Assembly: GCA_963580285.1 (NCBI GenBank)
Contig: OY757020.1
Coordinates: forward strand, 101,745,497 to 101,809,496
Direction of reading: 5' to 3'
DNA: 64,000 nucleotides
From: Lucinisca nassula
Taxonomy: Eukaryota > Mollusca > Bivalvia > Lucinida > Lucinidae
Made by a program: the position numbers and the translations under genes. A model generated the notes under the pieces. It ran no database searches, was not told where the DNA came from, and was given only the letters and a program-made list of their open reading frames with translations. Below are positions 39,943 through 49,906 of this stretch, in pieces; within the stretch, counting starts at the first letter, position 1, and each line of letters begins with the position of its first letter.

Positions 39943-41199
39943 CTACCTTATATAAGGTATCCTTGTAATCTTGCTACCTTTGCGAGGATTGGTTGGAGAG
40001 TCATCATCATCCATTAGTTCTTCATCATCCTCGTCAGATGGTAGCCCTATCTGTGTGCAATGTTTTTGGATCGGTTCTCCCGATCCCTTATTGGTCTGAC
40101 CGGAGTCGGATTTCTCTTTTACATGCGGCGCTGGCTTTGGTTCGGTCGCTGTCGACCGATCCGAAGCAACCTGGATTGCGCCATTTGACAAATTGGTTGA
40201 ACTTTGTGGTGCAGGAGTAGTACTCCATGCACCAGATTTTTTCAGTTCAGCAATGCAAGATTCAACAGTCTGCGTTCCACTGTTCGTGACTTTAACACCA
40301 GCACCCTTTGTGATGCTGGCGTAACTGGTGCTTGGTGTTTTGTAACGTTCTTCAACAATCTTCCTCGCTTCTGGAAATGTTATCGACCTTTGGTATTTGA
40401 CAGTGAGTATTTCTTTTTCTTTTTTCCATGCCGGACAATCTCGAGAGAAAACAGCATGTTTGCCTCCACAATTAACACATTTGGCTTCATTCTTACAGTT
40501 TTGGTGCATATCGACATGTTTTTCTTCACCACAGTTTGGACAGAGTTTTTTCTTCTCACATCTGCTTTCGTGGTGACCGAAAACTTGACACGAGTAACAT
40601 CTGAGAGGGTTTGGTATATATACCTCTACATTTACGGAAAGATATGCTACTTTGATTTTCTTGGGCAGAACTGGTGTATTAAAAGTCAACACGTAAGTAC
40701 TGGTGGGTTTTAATACACCATTTCTACGAACTTGTATGTTACGTACACCAATTACGCCTTGATCTCTTAGGTTTTCCACGATTTCATCGTCGCTGCTAGG
40801 ACGTAACTCTGGGCTGCGTATGACACCTTTACTGGAATTCAGCGTATTGTGGAGGGACACTTTAATTTTGAGGTCAAATATTTTTTTTGCTTTAAGCAGA
40901 GCTTCTACATGCTGTTTTTTCTCGACTTCAATTAGAAGGTCACCTGACTTAAGCTTCTTAATGCTTTTTGGGTGTCCGGCTATGGACACTATACTCTTTT
41001 CGATTACAAAGGGTGATATACTTGACACTGTACGTGTATCATCAAGTGATGTCATGACCAAGAAGCGAGGAACATTTGGTGGTACAGACTGCTGACTGGG
41101 TTCATCGGAGTCAGACTCCGACGACTCATCTTTTTTACGTTTGGTTTTGTTGCGGTTACTAGAAGAAGGGGGACCCATGAAGAAGGTTTTTAGATTCAT
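39943..41199 (-). CDS. ORF1 protein of unit G (418 aa)
   Basis: Open and near-identical to D. It has the Cys to Ser change in LRPCSDDE in common with E (codon at 40797), and a private Tyr to Cys change before TQIG near the C-terminus. The three CCHC knuckles and the acidic end are intact. Confidence 0.92.
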   Translation of the reverse strand: MNLKTFFMGPPSSSNRNKTKRKKDESSESDSDEPSQQSVPPNVPRFLVMTSLDDTRTVSSISPFVIEKSIVSIAGHPKSIKKLKSGDLLIEVEKKQHVEALLKAKKIFDLKIKVSLHNTLNSSKGVIRSPELRPSSDDEIVENLRDQGVIGVRNIQVRRNGVLKPTSTYVLTFNTPVLPKKIKVAYLSVNVEVYIPNPLRCYSCQVFGHHESRCEKKKLCPNCGEEKHVDMHQNCKNEAKCVNCGGKHAVFSRDCPAWKKEKEILTVKYQRSITFPEARKIVEERYKTPSTSYASITKGAGVKVTNSGTQTVESCIAELKKSGAWSTTPAPQSSTNLSNGAIQVASDRSTATEPKPAPHVKEKSDSGQTNKGSGEPIQKHCTQIGLPSDEDDEELMDDDDSPTNPRKGSKITRIPYIR

Positions 41200-41620
41200 C
41201 TCAAGTGCTCTCCGCCCTCCGCGGAGCCCTACAAGGGAACACCATAATGGAGTGGCTATCCGACTCGCAAGTGTTAGAGATACACGTGAGATATACTCGC
41301 ATAAACAAAATGCTTACACGATTGGTCCGTTGCGCCACCGCCTTCTAGAGATAAAAAGACAGAAAAGGGTAAGGTAAATGGGCACATGGTTGGTATCAGG
41401 AAAGATACAAAAAGAATGGAAGAGAAAGTTAAGCAGTATCTCTAGGGCAAGGCGTGACCAGCCGATTGACTGTGCCGGACCGCACAGCCTCCCGTCTACA
41501 CCGAAAAGCCAGGCCAAAGAGGCGTGTTGGGCACCTGAAGCACCGCCACCTCAGGTAACCCTCAACCTCCAGGATCCCTTCTTCCGGCTTACAGGACGCC
41601 ACCCACGGCAAACGGGTGGT

Positions 41621-41727
41621 ACTTCCTTTAGCTCTTCCCAGTGGGCACATTGACCACAGCAGCAACGTGCCCAGTGGGAATTGAGCCCCCAGGGCCACGG
41701 CAAGGCAGAAAGTCTAATACCTGGGGG
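41621..41727 (-). ncRNA. Candidate HDV-like ribozyme at 5' end of unit G
   Basis: Same fold as in H, with the P2 G-U wobble shared with unit E. Confidence 0.65.
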
Positions 41728-41778
41728 CGATATTAAAAGTAAGAAGTCAGAATGATAATGTATAAAAATCTGAAACAG

Positions 41779-44700
41779 TTAAATCTTATGAAAAAGACCA
41801 ATTTCTTTTAAGAATAAAATAATGTTATCAACAGGTACATCTCGAAACAGTTGTTGCAAAGTGTCAGCTTTGAAATATAAAATACGTGAGGGTGAAAAGT
41901 CAACACAGTCAATTAAGATATGTTTCACAGTGAATGGCTGATCACAACCTACACAAGAAGGTTGATCATCACCATTAAAAATATAAGAATGAGTAACTCT
42001 AGTATGGCCGATGCGCAGTCGTGTTAATACTACGTCCTCTTTTCTGGAAAACTGTGGAGGAGAGCATTTTGTACTAACGACAGGTTTAATGGCATGGAGT
42101 TTGTTATTTATTGCACGGTCCCATTCGCCTTGCCATTCTGACAAGATGTATCGGTTGATAAATGGTTTAAAATTATTAAAAGGAATTTTAAAAACAGATG
42201 GATCAAGATTGAGCGATTCCTTTGCTTTCTTGTCAGCATATTCATTGCCGACAATGCCAATATGGCTCGGAAGCCAACAAAACAAGATATGGTGTGTTTT
42301 AGAAATTTCATGATGTTTTTCGATCAATTTTTGAATTTGAGGATTTTTAGATGATGAATGGTCTAAAGCCTTAAGCACAGAAAGTGAATCAGAAAATATA
42401 ATTGCTTTTTGAATTGTTGAAGAACTGATAAAATCTAAAGCTAGGTCTATTGCTTTGGCTTCAGCTGTAAAAATAGATGAACCATCTGGAAGGCGCATGG
42501 TTTTGTGCGTATCTTTAGAAACATACGCACAGCCAACTTTATCTCCTTCTTTGGAACCATCAGTATAGACTTGCTGGTAATCATTGTAACGTGACTGCAG
42601 TACCTGAAAGTTTTGTTTGAGAAGTATTGGATTTGATTCGGATTTTTTTCCATCATGTAAGTCGAACAGAATAGAAGGTTGTTTAATACACCAAGATGGA
42701 ACTTCGGCGGTTTCATGTTTTTGAATATTTTTAAGGTCGATACCTGAATTTTCCAGCAGTGGCAAAATACGTAATCCAAAAGGTTTGATTGCTGTGGGTT
42801 TTGTTTCATACTTATCTACAAATTGAGGTGGAAATGAAATTTTGGATGCCGGGTTAGATGGATTTGCAGCAAGTCTGATAGCATACTGAAGAGAAAGTTT
42901 CTCTCTGCGCGAGGTTAAAGATGGTTCACCTGCTTCTATATAAAGGCTTAATACGGGAGAAGTACGGAAGGCTCCCATGGCCAGACGAAGGCCTTGGTGA
43001 TGGATAGTATCCAAGGATTTTAAATAGGACTTTCTGGCAGAACCATAAACAACAGACCCATAATCTAATTTAGATCTTATTAAAGACCGGTAAAGATGTA
43101 ATAAAGTATACCGATCTGCTCCCCAACTTGTATGAGCTAAAACTTTCAAAAGATTCAAAGCTTTTAAGCATTTCGCTTTAAGATATTTAATATGTGGAAT
43201 AAAAGATAACTTTTGATCAAATATGACCCCAAGAAATTTGGCTTCTTCAACAACAGGAATTTGTGATCCGTATAAAAACAGGGAAGGATGTTCGTGTTTC
43301 TTCCGTAGTTTACAAAAATGAACACACTGCGTTTTCGACTTGGAGAACTTGAAACCATTTTTATCAGTCCATTCTTCTATTCTTTTTAAATTTTGTTGTA
43401 ACTTTCGTTCAATTGTTTTCATATTTTTTGAACGGTAACATATACAAAAATCATCAACATACAATGAACAATCAGTTTTGTCGTCCAAACATTGTACAAT
43501 ATTGTTTATTTTGATGTTAAATAGCGTAGTTGAAAGAATACTACCCTGTGGGACACCCTGTTCTTGATCATAGAAATCTGACACGGTAGACCCCACACGC
43601 ACCTGAAACATGCGCTCCCCTAAAAAGCTTTCAATAAAACTGGGAAGTTTTCCTCTTAAGCCAATGTTATGTAGATCTTTCAATATTCCATATCGCCATG
43701 TTGTATCATATGCTTTCTCCAAGTCGAAAAAGACAGCTACTACGTGTTCTTTGTTAATAAAAGCATCTCGTATAAATGTTTCTAGTCTTATTAAATTGTC
43801 ATTGGTACTACGTTCCGAACGAAAGCCCGATTGATATTCTGAAATAAGGTTGTTGGACTCTAAGTACCAGACTAATCTCTTGTTTATCATTCTCTCCAAT
43901 GTTTTACACAAACAACTTGTCAAAGCTATCGGACGATAATTTGTAGGTTCTGCATGATCTTTCCCTGGTTTCGATATTGGTACAACTGTAGCTACACGCC
44001 AGCTCTCAGGACAGACCCCCGTTTCCCAAATATTATTAAAGATATCTAAAAGTGTTGTAAGAGAACTTTTTGGCAGATGCTTAAGCATCTGATAATGAAT
44101 TTCATCGGGGCCGGTTGCCGTATCATGTGATTTTTCAATGGCTTCAACGAGTTCGGATAAGTTAAAAGGTTTGTTGTATTCTTCGTGATTAAGTGATTTA
44201 AAGTTTAGATTTCTTTTCTCTTGGTCCTTTTTGAAATTTCTAAAAGTGTCAGAATAATTACGCGATGATGAATTTCTCAAGAATGTGTGCCCAAGAGTAT
44301 CTGAAATATCTTTTTTTTGTTGAAGCTATTGTGTCAAATTCAGTATTTAAATGTGTAAAACTAGAAGACTTTGTTTTTCCTGAAATTTTTCGTACCATAT
44401 CCCAAACCTTTTTAATGGGGGTTTTATAGTTCAATTTGGAGACATATTCTCTCCATGACTTTCGTTTGGAAGCTCGGATTGTTCGCCGAGCTTTAGCTCT
44501 AAAAACTTTAACGTCGTTGAGCTTTTCTGAAGTGGGACTTTTGCAGAACTTATTTAGAGCCTGTTTACGCTTTTTAATAGCTTCTTTACAGTCATTATTA
44601 AACCAAGGCTTGCTTTTCTTAGTATTTGTGGAGGTCTTTGGAATGCATTGTTCTGATATGTTAATAAGTGTATCTGTGAAATCAGAAACAATGTCGGATG

Positions 44701-45466
44701 ATTCATTAAAATGATCAATTGATAACTCTTCTTCACATAAATTATGGAATAATTCCCAGTCGGCTTTATTCATTTTCCATTTCTGGTTACAGTCCTCATC
44801 TGGTTCGTTTACACTCTCAATTATAACAGGGAAGTGATCACTTCCGCACTGATCATCATGAACAGACCAGTCATAGTCCAAGAAGAGAGATGGGTGACAC
44901 AAAGAGAGATCTAAAGAAGACAAATGACCTGTCGCAGGGTGAAGGTAAGTATAAGATTTATCATTCATCAAGCAAAGATCGCTCTTTGCAATAAAATCTT
45001 CGACAAGTGCTCCTCTGTTATTGATATCTTTACAGCCCCATAGAATATTGTGACCATTGAAGTCGCCAACTAAAAGATATGGCGATGGAAGTTGACTCAG
45101 CAATGTGTCAAGCTGTTCGCGCTTTAAAGAAAATGAGGGAGGGATATATAGAGAACAAATTGTAGTTTCTTTATCCAGAGAAACTGACACTGCCACAGCT
45201 TGTAGGTCTGTTTTTAATTTGATCTCTCTTTGTGGTAAACATGATTTAACAAAAATTGAACTGCCACCAGATGGTTTGTTACCATCAGAATAGATATAGT
45301 TGTATGTATTGAAACCCCTGACATCAATGTTGTCATCAGTTTTTAAAAAAGGTTCTTGCAAACAAAAAACCGATGGGTTTAATAACGAAATAAGTAATAA
45401 CAGTTCGTTATAATTTGATTTAAGACCTCGACAATTCCATTGTATTATTTTGTGTTTTAAATCCAT
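41779..45466 (-). pseudogene. ORF2 of copy N, frameshifted in the A-tract
   Basis: Two frames (45466-44258 and 44280-41779) cover the whole ORF2. The break is at a run of 8 A (44311-44318) where intact copies have 7. All RT and RNase H motifs are present in the second frame. Endonuclease private changes include Pro for Thr in the QETFL segment, immediately after the catalytic Glu38, which may matter for activity. RT has Ser for Pro in VVPIPKPG. Confidence 0.92.
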
Positions 45467-45491
45467 TTTATGAAGAGATTAAGACCAGAAA

Positions 45492-46376
45492 CTATATTGG
45501 AGCTGCAATTGGTGATATAGATCTGCTACCACCAGCTCGTGGTGTTGCAGACCTCGATCTGTTATTGCTACTTGGTGATGATGGAGCTTCAAACTCCATA
45601 TCACTGTCACTCAAAGATCCGAATCTGTTCTGAAATTTTATATTGTCTCTTTCCATTTTACGTTGTCTGTCTGTTTGTTTTAGAGACAATTGCTTTTTTG
45701 GATCTTCCGATCCCTTATTAGTTCGACCGCAGTCGAGTTTCTCTTTTACATGAGGCGCTGGCTTCGGTACGGTCGCTGTCGACCGATCCGAAGTAACCTG
45801 GATTGCGCCATTTGGTAACTTGGTTGAACTTTGTGGCGCTGGAGTGGATTTACTCCATGCACCAGATTTTTTCAGTTCAGCTATGTATGAATCAACAGTC
45901 TGTGTTGCGGAGCTTGACACTTTTACACCAGCACCCTTTGTGATGCTGGCGTAACTGGTGGTTGGTGTTGCGTTTCGATCCTCAACAATTTTCCGCGCTT
46001 CTGGGAAGGTTATCGCTCTTTGGTATTTTACAGTGAGTATTTCTTTTTCTTTTTTCCATGCCGGACAATCTCGAGAGAAAACAGCATGATTGCCACCACA
46101 ATTGATGCATTTGGCCTCATTCTTACAGTGTTGATGATTATCAACATGTTTGTCTTTAACACAGTTTGGACAAAGTTGTTTCTTCTGACATCTGCTTTCG
46201 TGGTGGCCAAAAACCTGACATGAGTAACATCTGAGAGGGTTTGGTATATATATCTATACGTTAACCGAAAGATATGCTACTTTGATTTTCTTGGGCAGAA
46301 CTGGTGTATTAAAGGTCAACACGTAAGTACCTGTTGGCTTCAATACACCATCTCTACGAACTTGGATGTTACGTAC
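45492..46376 (-). pseudogene. ORF1 of copy N, truncated and with a nonsense codon
   Basis: The C-terminal half of an H/K-type ORF1: knuckles, the QTDRQRKMERDN segment and the RS-rich end. By hand translation the frame is open from 46253 to 45492. A GAG codon before the first knuckle has become TAG at 46254-46256. The second knuckle region also has non-conservative changes (Val-Lys-Asp for Gly-Glu-Glu after CPNC). The N-terminal half is absent because N is 5' truncated. Confidence 0.85.
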
Positions 46377-46390
46377 TTAAAATTATTAAA
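46377..46390. repeat. Right TSD of copy N
   Basis: Partner of 13278-13291. Confidence 0.9.
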
Positions 46391-47780
46391 AGGAATTTTA
46401 AAAACAGATGGATCAAGATTGAGCGATTCCTTTGCTTTCTTGTCAGCATATTCATTGCCGACAATGCCAATATGGCTCGGAAGCCAACAAAACAAGATTT
46501 GGTGTGTTTTAGAAATTTCATGATGTTTTTCGATCAATTTTTGAATTTGAGGATTTTTAGATGATGAATGGTCTAAAGCCTTAAGCACAGAAAGTGAATC
46601 AGAAAATATAATTGCTTTTTGAATTGTTGAAGAACTGATAAAATCTAAAGCTAGGTCTATTGCTTTGGCTTCAGCTGTAAAAATAGATGAACCATCTGGA
46701 AGGCGCATGGTTTTGTGCGTATCTTTAGAAACATACGCACAACCAACTTTATCTCCTTCTTTGGAACCATCAGTATAGACTTGCTGGTAATCATCGTAAC
46801 GTGATTGCAGTACCTGAAAGTTTTGTTTGAGAAGTATCGGATTTGATTCGGATTTTTTGCCATCATGTAAGTCGAACAGAATAGAAGGTTGTTTAATACA
46901 CCAAGATGGAACTTCGGCGGTTTCATGTTTTTGAATATTTTTAAGGTCGATACCTGAATTTTCCAGCAGTGGTAAAATACGTAATCCAAAAGGTTTAATT
47001 GCTGTGGGTTTAGTTTCATACCTATCTACAAATTGAGGTCGAAATGAAATTTTGGATGCCGGGGTAGATGGATTTGCAGCAAGTCTAATAGCATACTGAA
47101 GAGAAAGTTTCTCTCTGCGCGAGGTTAAAGATGGTTCACCTGCTTCTACATAAAGGCTTAATACGGGAGAAGTACGGAAGGCTCCCATGGCCAGACGAAG
47201 GCCTTGATGATGGATAGTATCCAAGGATTTTAAATAGGACTTTCTGGCAGAACCATAAACAACAGACCCATAATCTAATTTAGATCTTATTAAAGACCGG
47301 TAAAGATGTAATAAGGTATACCGATCTGCTCCCCAACTTGTATGAGCTAAAACTTTCAAAAGATTCAAAGCTTTTAAGCATTTCGCTTTAAGATATTTAA
47401 TATGGGGAATAAAAGATAACTTTTGATCAAATATGACCCCAAGAAATTTGGCTTCTTCAACAACAGGAATTTGTGATCCGTATAAAAACAGGGAAGGATG
47501 TTCGTGTTTCTTCCGTAGTTTACAAAAATGAACACACTGCGTTTTCGACTTGGAGAACTTGAAACCATTTTTATCAGTCCATTCTTCTATTCTTTTTAAA
47601 TTTTGTTGTAACTTTCGTTCAATTGTTTTCATATTTTTTGAACGGTAACATATACAAAAATCATCAACATACAATGAACAATCAGTTTTGTCGTCCAAAC
47701 ATTGTACAATATTGTTTATTTTGATGTTAAATAGCGTAGTTGAAAGAATACTACCCTGTGGGACACCCTGTTCTTGATCA
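46391..47780 (-). pseudogene. Copy C, main piece: ORF2 from RT motif B to RNase H
   Basis: Starts at the truncation point before GVPQG (DQEQGVPQG; the last element base is 47780) and is open through YVDD and RNase H, up to the N insertion site. It has no endonuclease and no RT motif A, so no activity is expected. The STPAS variant is shared with J and differs from the SNPAS of K. Confidence 0.9.
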
Positions 47781-47793
47781 AACATGTAACAGA
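47781..47793. repeat. Right TSD of copy C
   Basis: Partner of 12725-12737. Confidence 0.9.
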
Positions 47794-47800
47794 TAAAGGT
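47787..47800. repeat. Original left TSD of copy K (now left of J)
   Basis: TAACAGATAAAGGT, also at 49746-49759 and 55553-55566. Three copies are present because J duplicates the left boundary. Confidence 0.9.
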
Positions 47801-47947
47801 TTGATGATGATGATTTCGTGTTTAACGACGCGTCAACCCTCCTGGTGGGTCATAAGCGTCAGTCGGTTAACGGTTAAACGGCATGAATAATTATGATGAT
47901 ATTAAAAGTAACAAGTCAGAATGATAATGTATAAAAATCTGAAACAG

Positions 47948-49739
47948 TTAAATCTTATGAAAAAGACCAATTTCTTTTAAGAATAAAATAATGTTATCAA
48001 CATGTACATCTCGAAACAGTTGTTGCAAAGTGTCAGCTTTGAAATATAAAATACGTGAGGGTGAAAAGTCAACACAGTCAATTAAGATATGTTTCACAGT
48101 GAATGGCTGATCACAACCTACACAAGAAGGCTGATCATCACCATTAAAAATATAAGAATGAGTAACTCTAGTATGGCCGATGCGCAGTCGTGTTAATACT
48201 ACGTCCTCTTTTCTGGAAAACTGTGGAGGAGAGCATTTTGTACTAACGACAGGTTTAATGGCATGGAGTTTGTTATTTATTGCACGGTCCCATTCGCCTT
48301 GCCATTCCGACAAGATGTATCTATTGATAAATGGTTTAAAATTATTAAAAGGAATTTTAAAAACAGATGGATCAAGATTGAGCGATTCCTTTGCTTTCTT
48401 GTCAGCATATTCATTGCCGACAATGCCAATATGGCTCGGAAGCCAACAAAACAAGATTTGGTGTGTTTTAGAAATTTCATGATGTTTTTCGATCAATTTT
48501 TGAATTTGAGGATTTTTAGATGATGAATGGTCTAAAGCCTTAAGCACAGAAAGTGAATCAGAAAATATAATTGCTTTTTGAATTGTTGAAGAACTGATAA
48601 AATCTAAAGCTAGGTCTATTGCGTTGGCTTCAGCTGTAAAAATAGATGAACCATCTGGAAGGCGCATGGTTTTGTGCGTATCTTTAGAAACATACGCACA
48701 ACCAACTTTATCTCCTTCTTTGGAACCATCAGTATAGACTTGCTGGTAATCATCGTAACGTGATTGCAGTACCTGAAAGTTTTCTTTGAGAAGTATCGGA
48801 TTTGATTCGGATTTTTTGCCATCATGTAAGTCGAACAGAATAGAAGGTTGTTTAATACACCAAGATGGAACTTCGGCGGTTTCATGTTTTTGAATATTTT
48901 TAAGGTCGATACCTGAATTTTCCAGCAGTGGTAAAATACGTAATCCAAAAGGTTTAATTGCTGTGGGTTTAGTTTCATACCTATCTACAAATTGAGGTCG
49001 AAATGAAATTTTGGATGCCGGGGTAGATGGATTTGCAGCAAGTCTAATAGCATACTGAAGAGAAAGTTTCTCTCTGCGCGAGGTTAAAGATGGTTCACCT
49101 GCTTCTACATAAAGGCTTAATACGGGAGAAGTACGGAAGGCTCCCATGGCCAGACGAAGGCCTTGATGATGGATAGTATCCAAGGATTTTAAATAGGACT
49201 TTCTGGCAGAACCATAAACAACAGACCCATAATCTAATTTAGATCTTATTAAAGACCGGTAAAGATGTAATAAAGTATACCGATCTGCTCCCCAACTTGT
49301 ATGAGCTAAAACTTTCAAAAGATTCAAAGCTTTTAAGCATTTCGCTTTAAGATATTTAATATGGGGAATAAAAGATAACTTTTGATCAAATATGACCCCA
49401 AGAAATTTGGCTTCTTCAACAACAGGAATTTGTGATCCGTATAAAAACAGGGAAGGATGTTCGTGTTTCTTCCGTTGGTTACAAAAATGAACACACTGCG
49501 TTTTCGACTTGGAGAACTTGAAACCATTTTTATCAGTCCATTCTTCTATTCTTTTTAAATTTTGTTGTAACTTTCGTTCAATTGTTTTCATATTTTTTGA
49601 ACGGTAACATATACAAAAATCATCAACATACAATGAACAATCAGTTTTGTCGTCCAAACATTGTACAATATTGTTTATTTTGATGTTAAATAGCGTAGTT
49701 GAAAGAATACTACCCTGTGGGACACCCTGTTCTTGATCA
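47948..49739 (-). pseudogene. ORF2 of unit J, 5'-truncated (RT motif B to C-terminus)
   Basis: An open frame of about 597 codons covering GVPQG, YVDD, RNase H and the terminal CCHC. It lacks the endonuclease and RT motif A, so it should be inactive. It shares AEANAID in RNase H and DVHVDN near the end with K, and the STPAS variant with C. Private changes are NQRKKH for KLRKKH and Glu for Gln in LLKQNF. Confidence 0.9.
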
Positions 49740-49745
49740 AACATG

Positions 49746-49759
49746 TAACAGATAAAGGT
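49746..49759. repeat. Left TSD of copy K (adjacent copy)
   Basis: TAACAGATAAAGGT, identical to 55553-55566. Confidence 0.92.
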
Positions 49760-49906
49760 TTGATGATGATGATTTCGTGTTTAACGACGCGTCAAACCTC
49801 CTGGTGGGTCATAAGCGTCAGTCGGTTAACGGTTAAACGGCATGAATAATTATGATGATATTAAAAGTAACAAGTCAGAATGATAATGTATAAAAATCTG
49901 AAACAG

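Larger units (their letters stand above)
37998..41727 (-). mobile_element. Unit G, 5' piece
   Basis: Resumes G after the H insertion: ORF2 N-terminal half, ORF1, 5'UTR and ribozyme-like terminus, ending at the array junction with N-right. It carries the same derived markers as E. A G to T change at about 38614 (AAGTGATTT) is shared with N but not with D, E or F. Confidence 0.92.
41728..46376 (-). mobile_element. Copy N, main piece (5'-truncated in ORF1)
   Basis: The original host of D. It starts at the right-hand copy of the D target sequence, runs through 3'UTR and ORF2 and ends inside ORF1 at 46376, where ORF2 of copy C resumes. From about 44050 rightwards its markers are of the X/H/K subfamily, not D. 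It is a typical 5'-truncated insertion with 14-bp TSDs. Confidence 0.9.
47801..49759 (-). mobile_element. Unit J, hybrid of K (3' end) and C (truncated 5' end)
   Basis: 1959 bp. Its tail and 3'UTR match K; its truncation point and the following 20 bp (49740-49759) match the right side of C. The switch from K-type to C-type markers is between about 48602 and 48825. It therefore arose by unequal exchange between C and K. Confidence 0.88.

Noticed and set aside
19087..41727. Independent site-specific insertions as the origin of E, F and G
   Set aside because: Each would need the same target, no own tail and the same missing 3' end. Hybrid markers and identical junctions fit recombination better.
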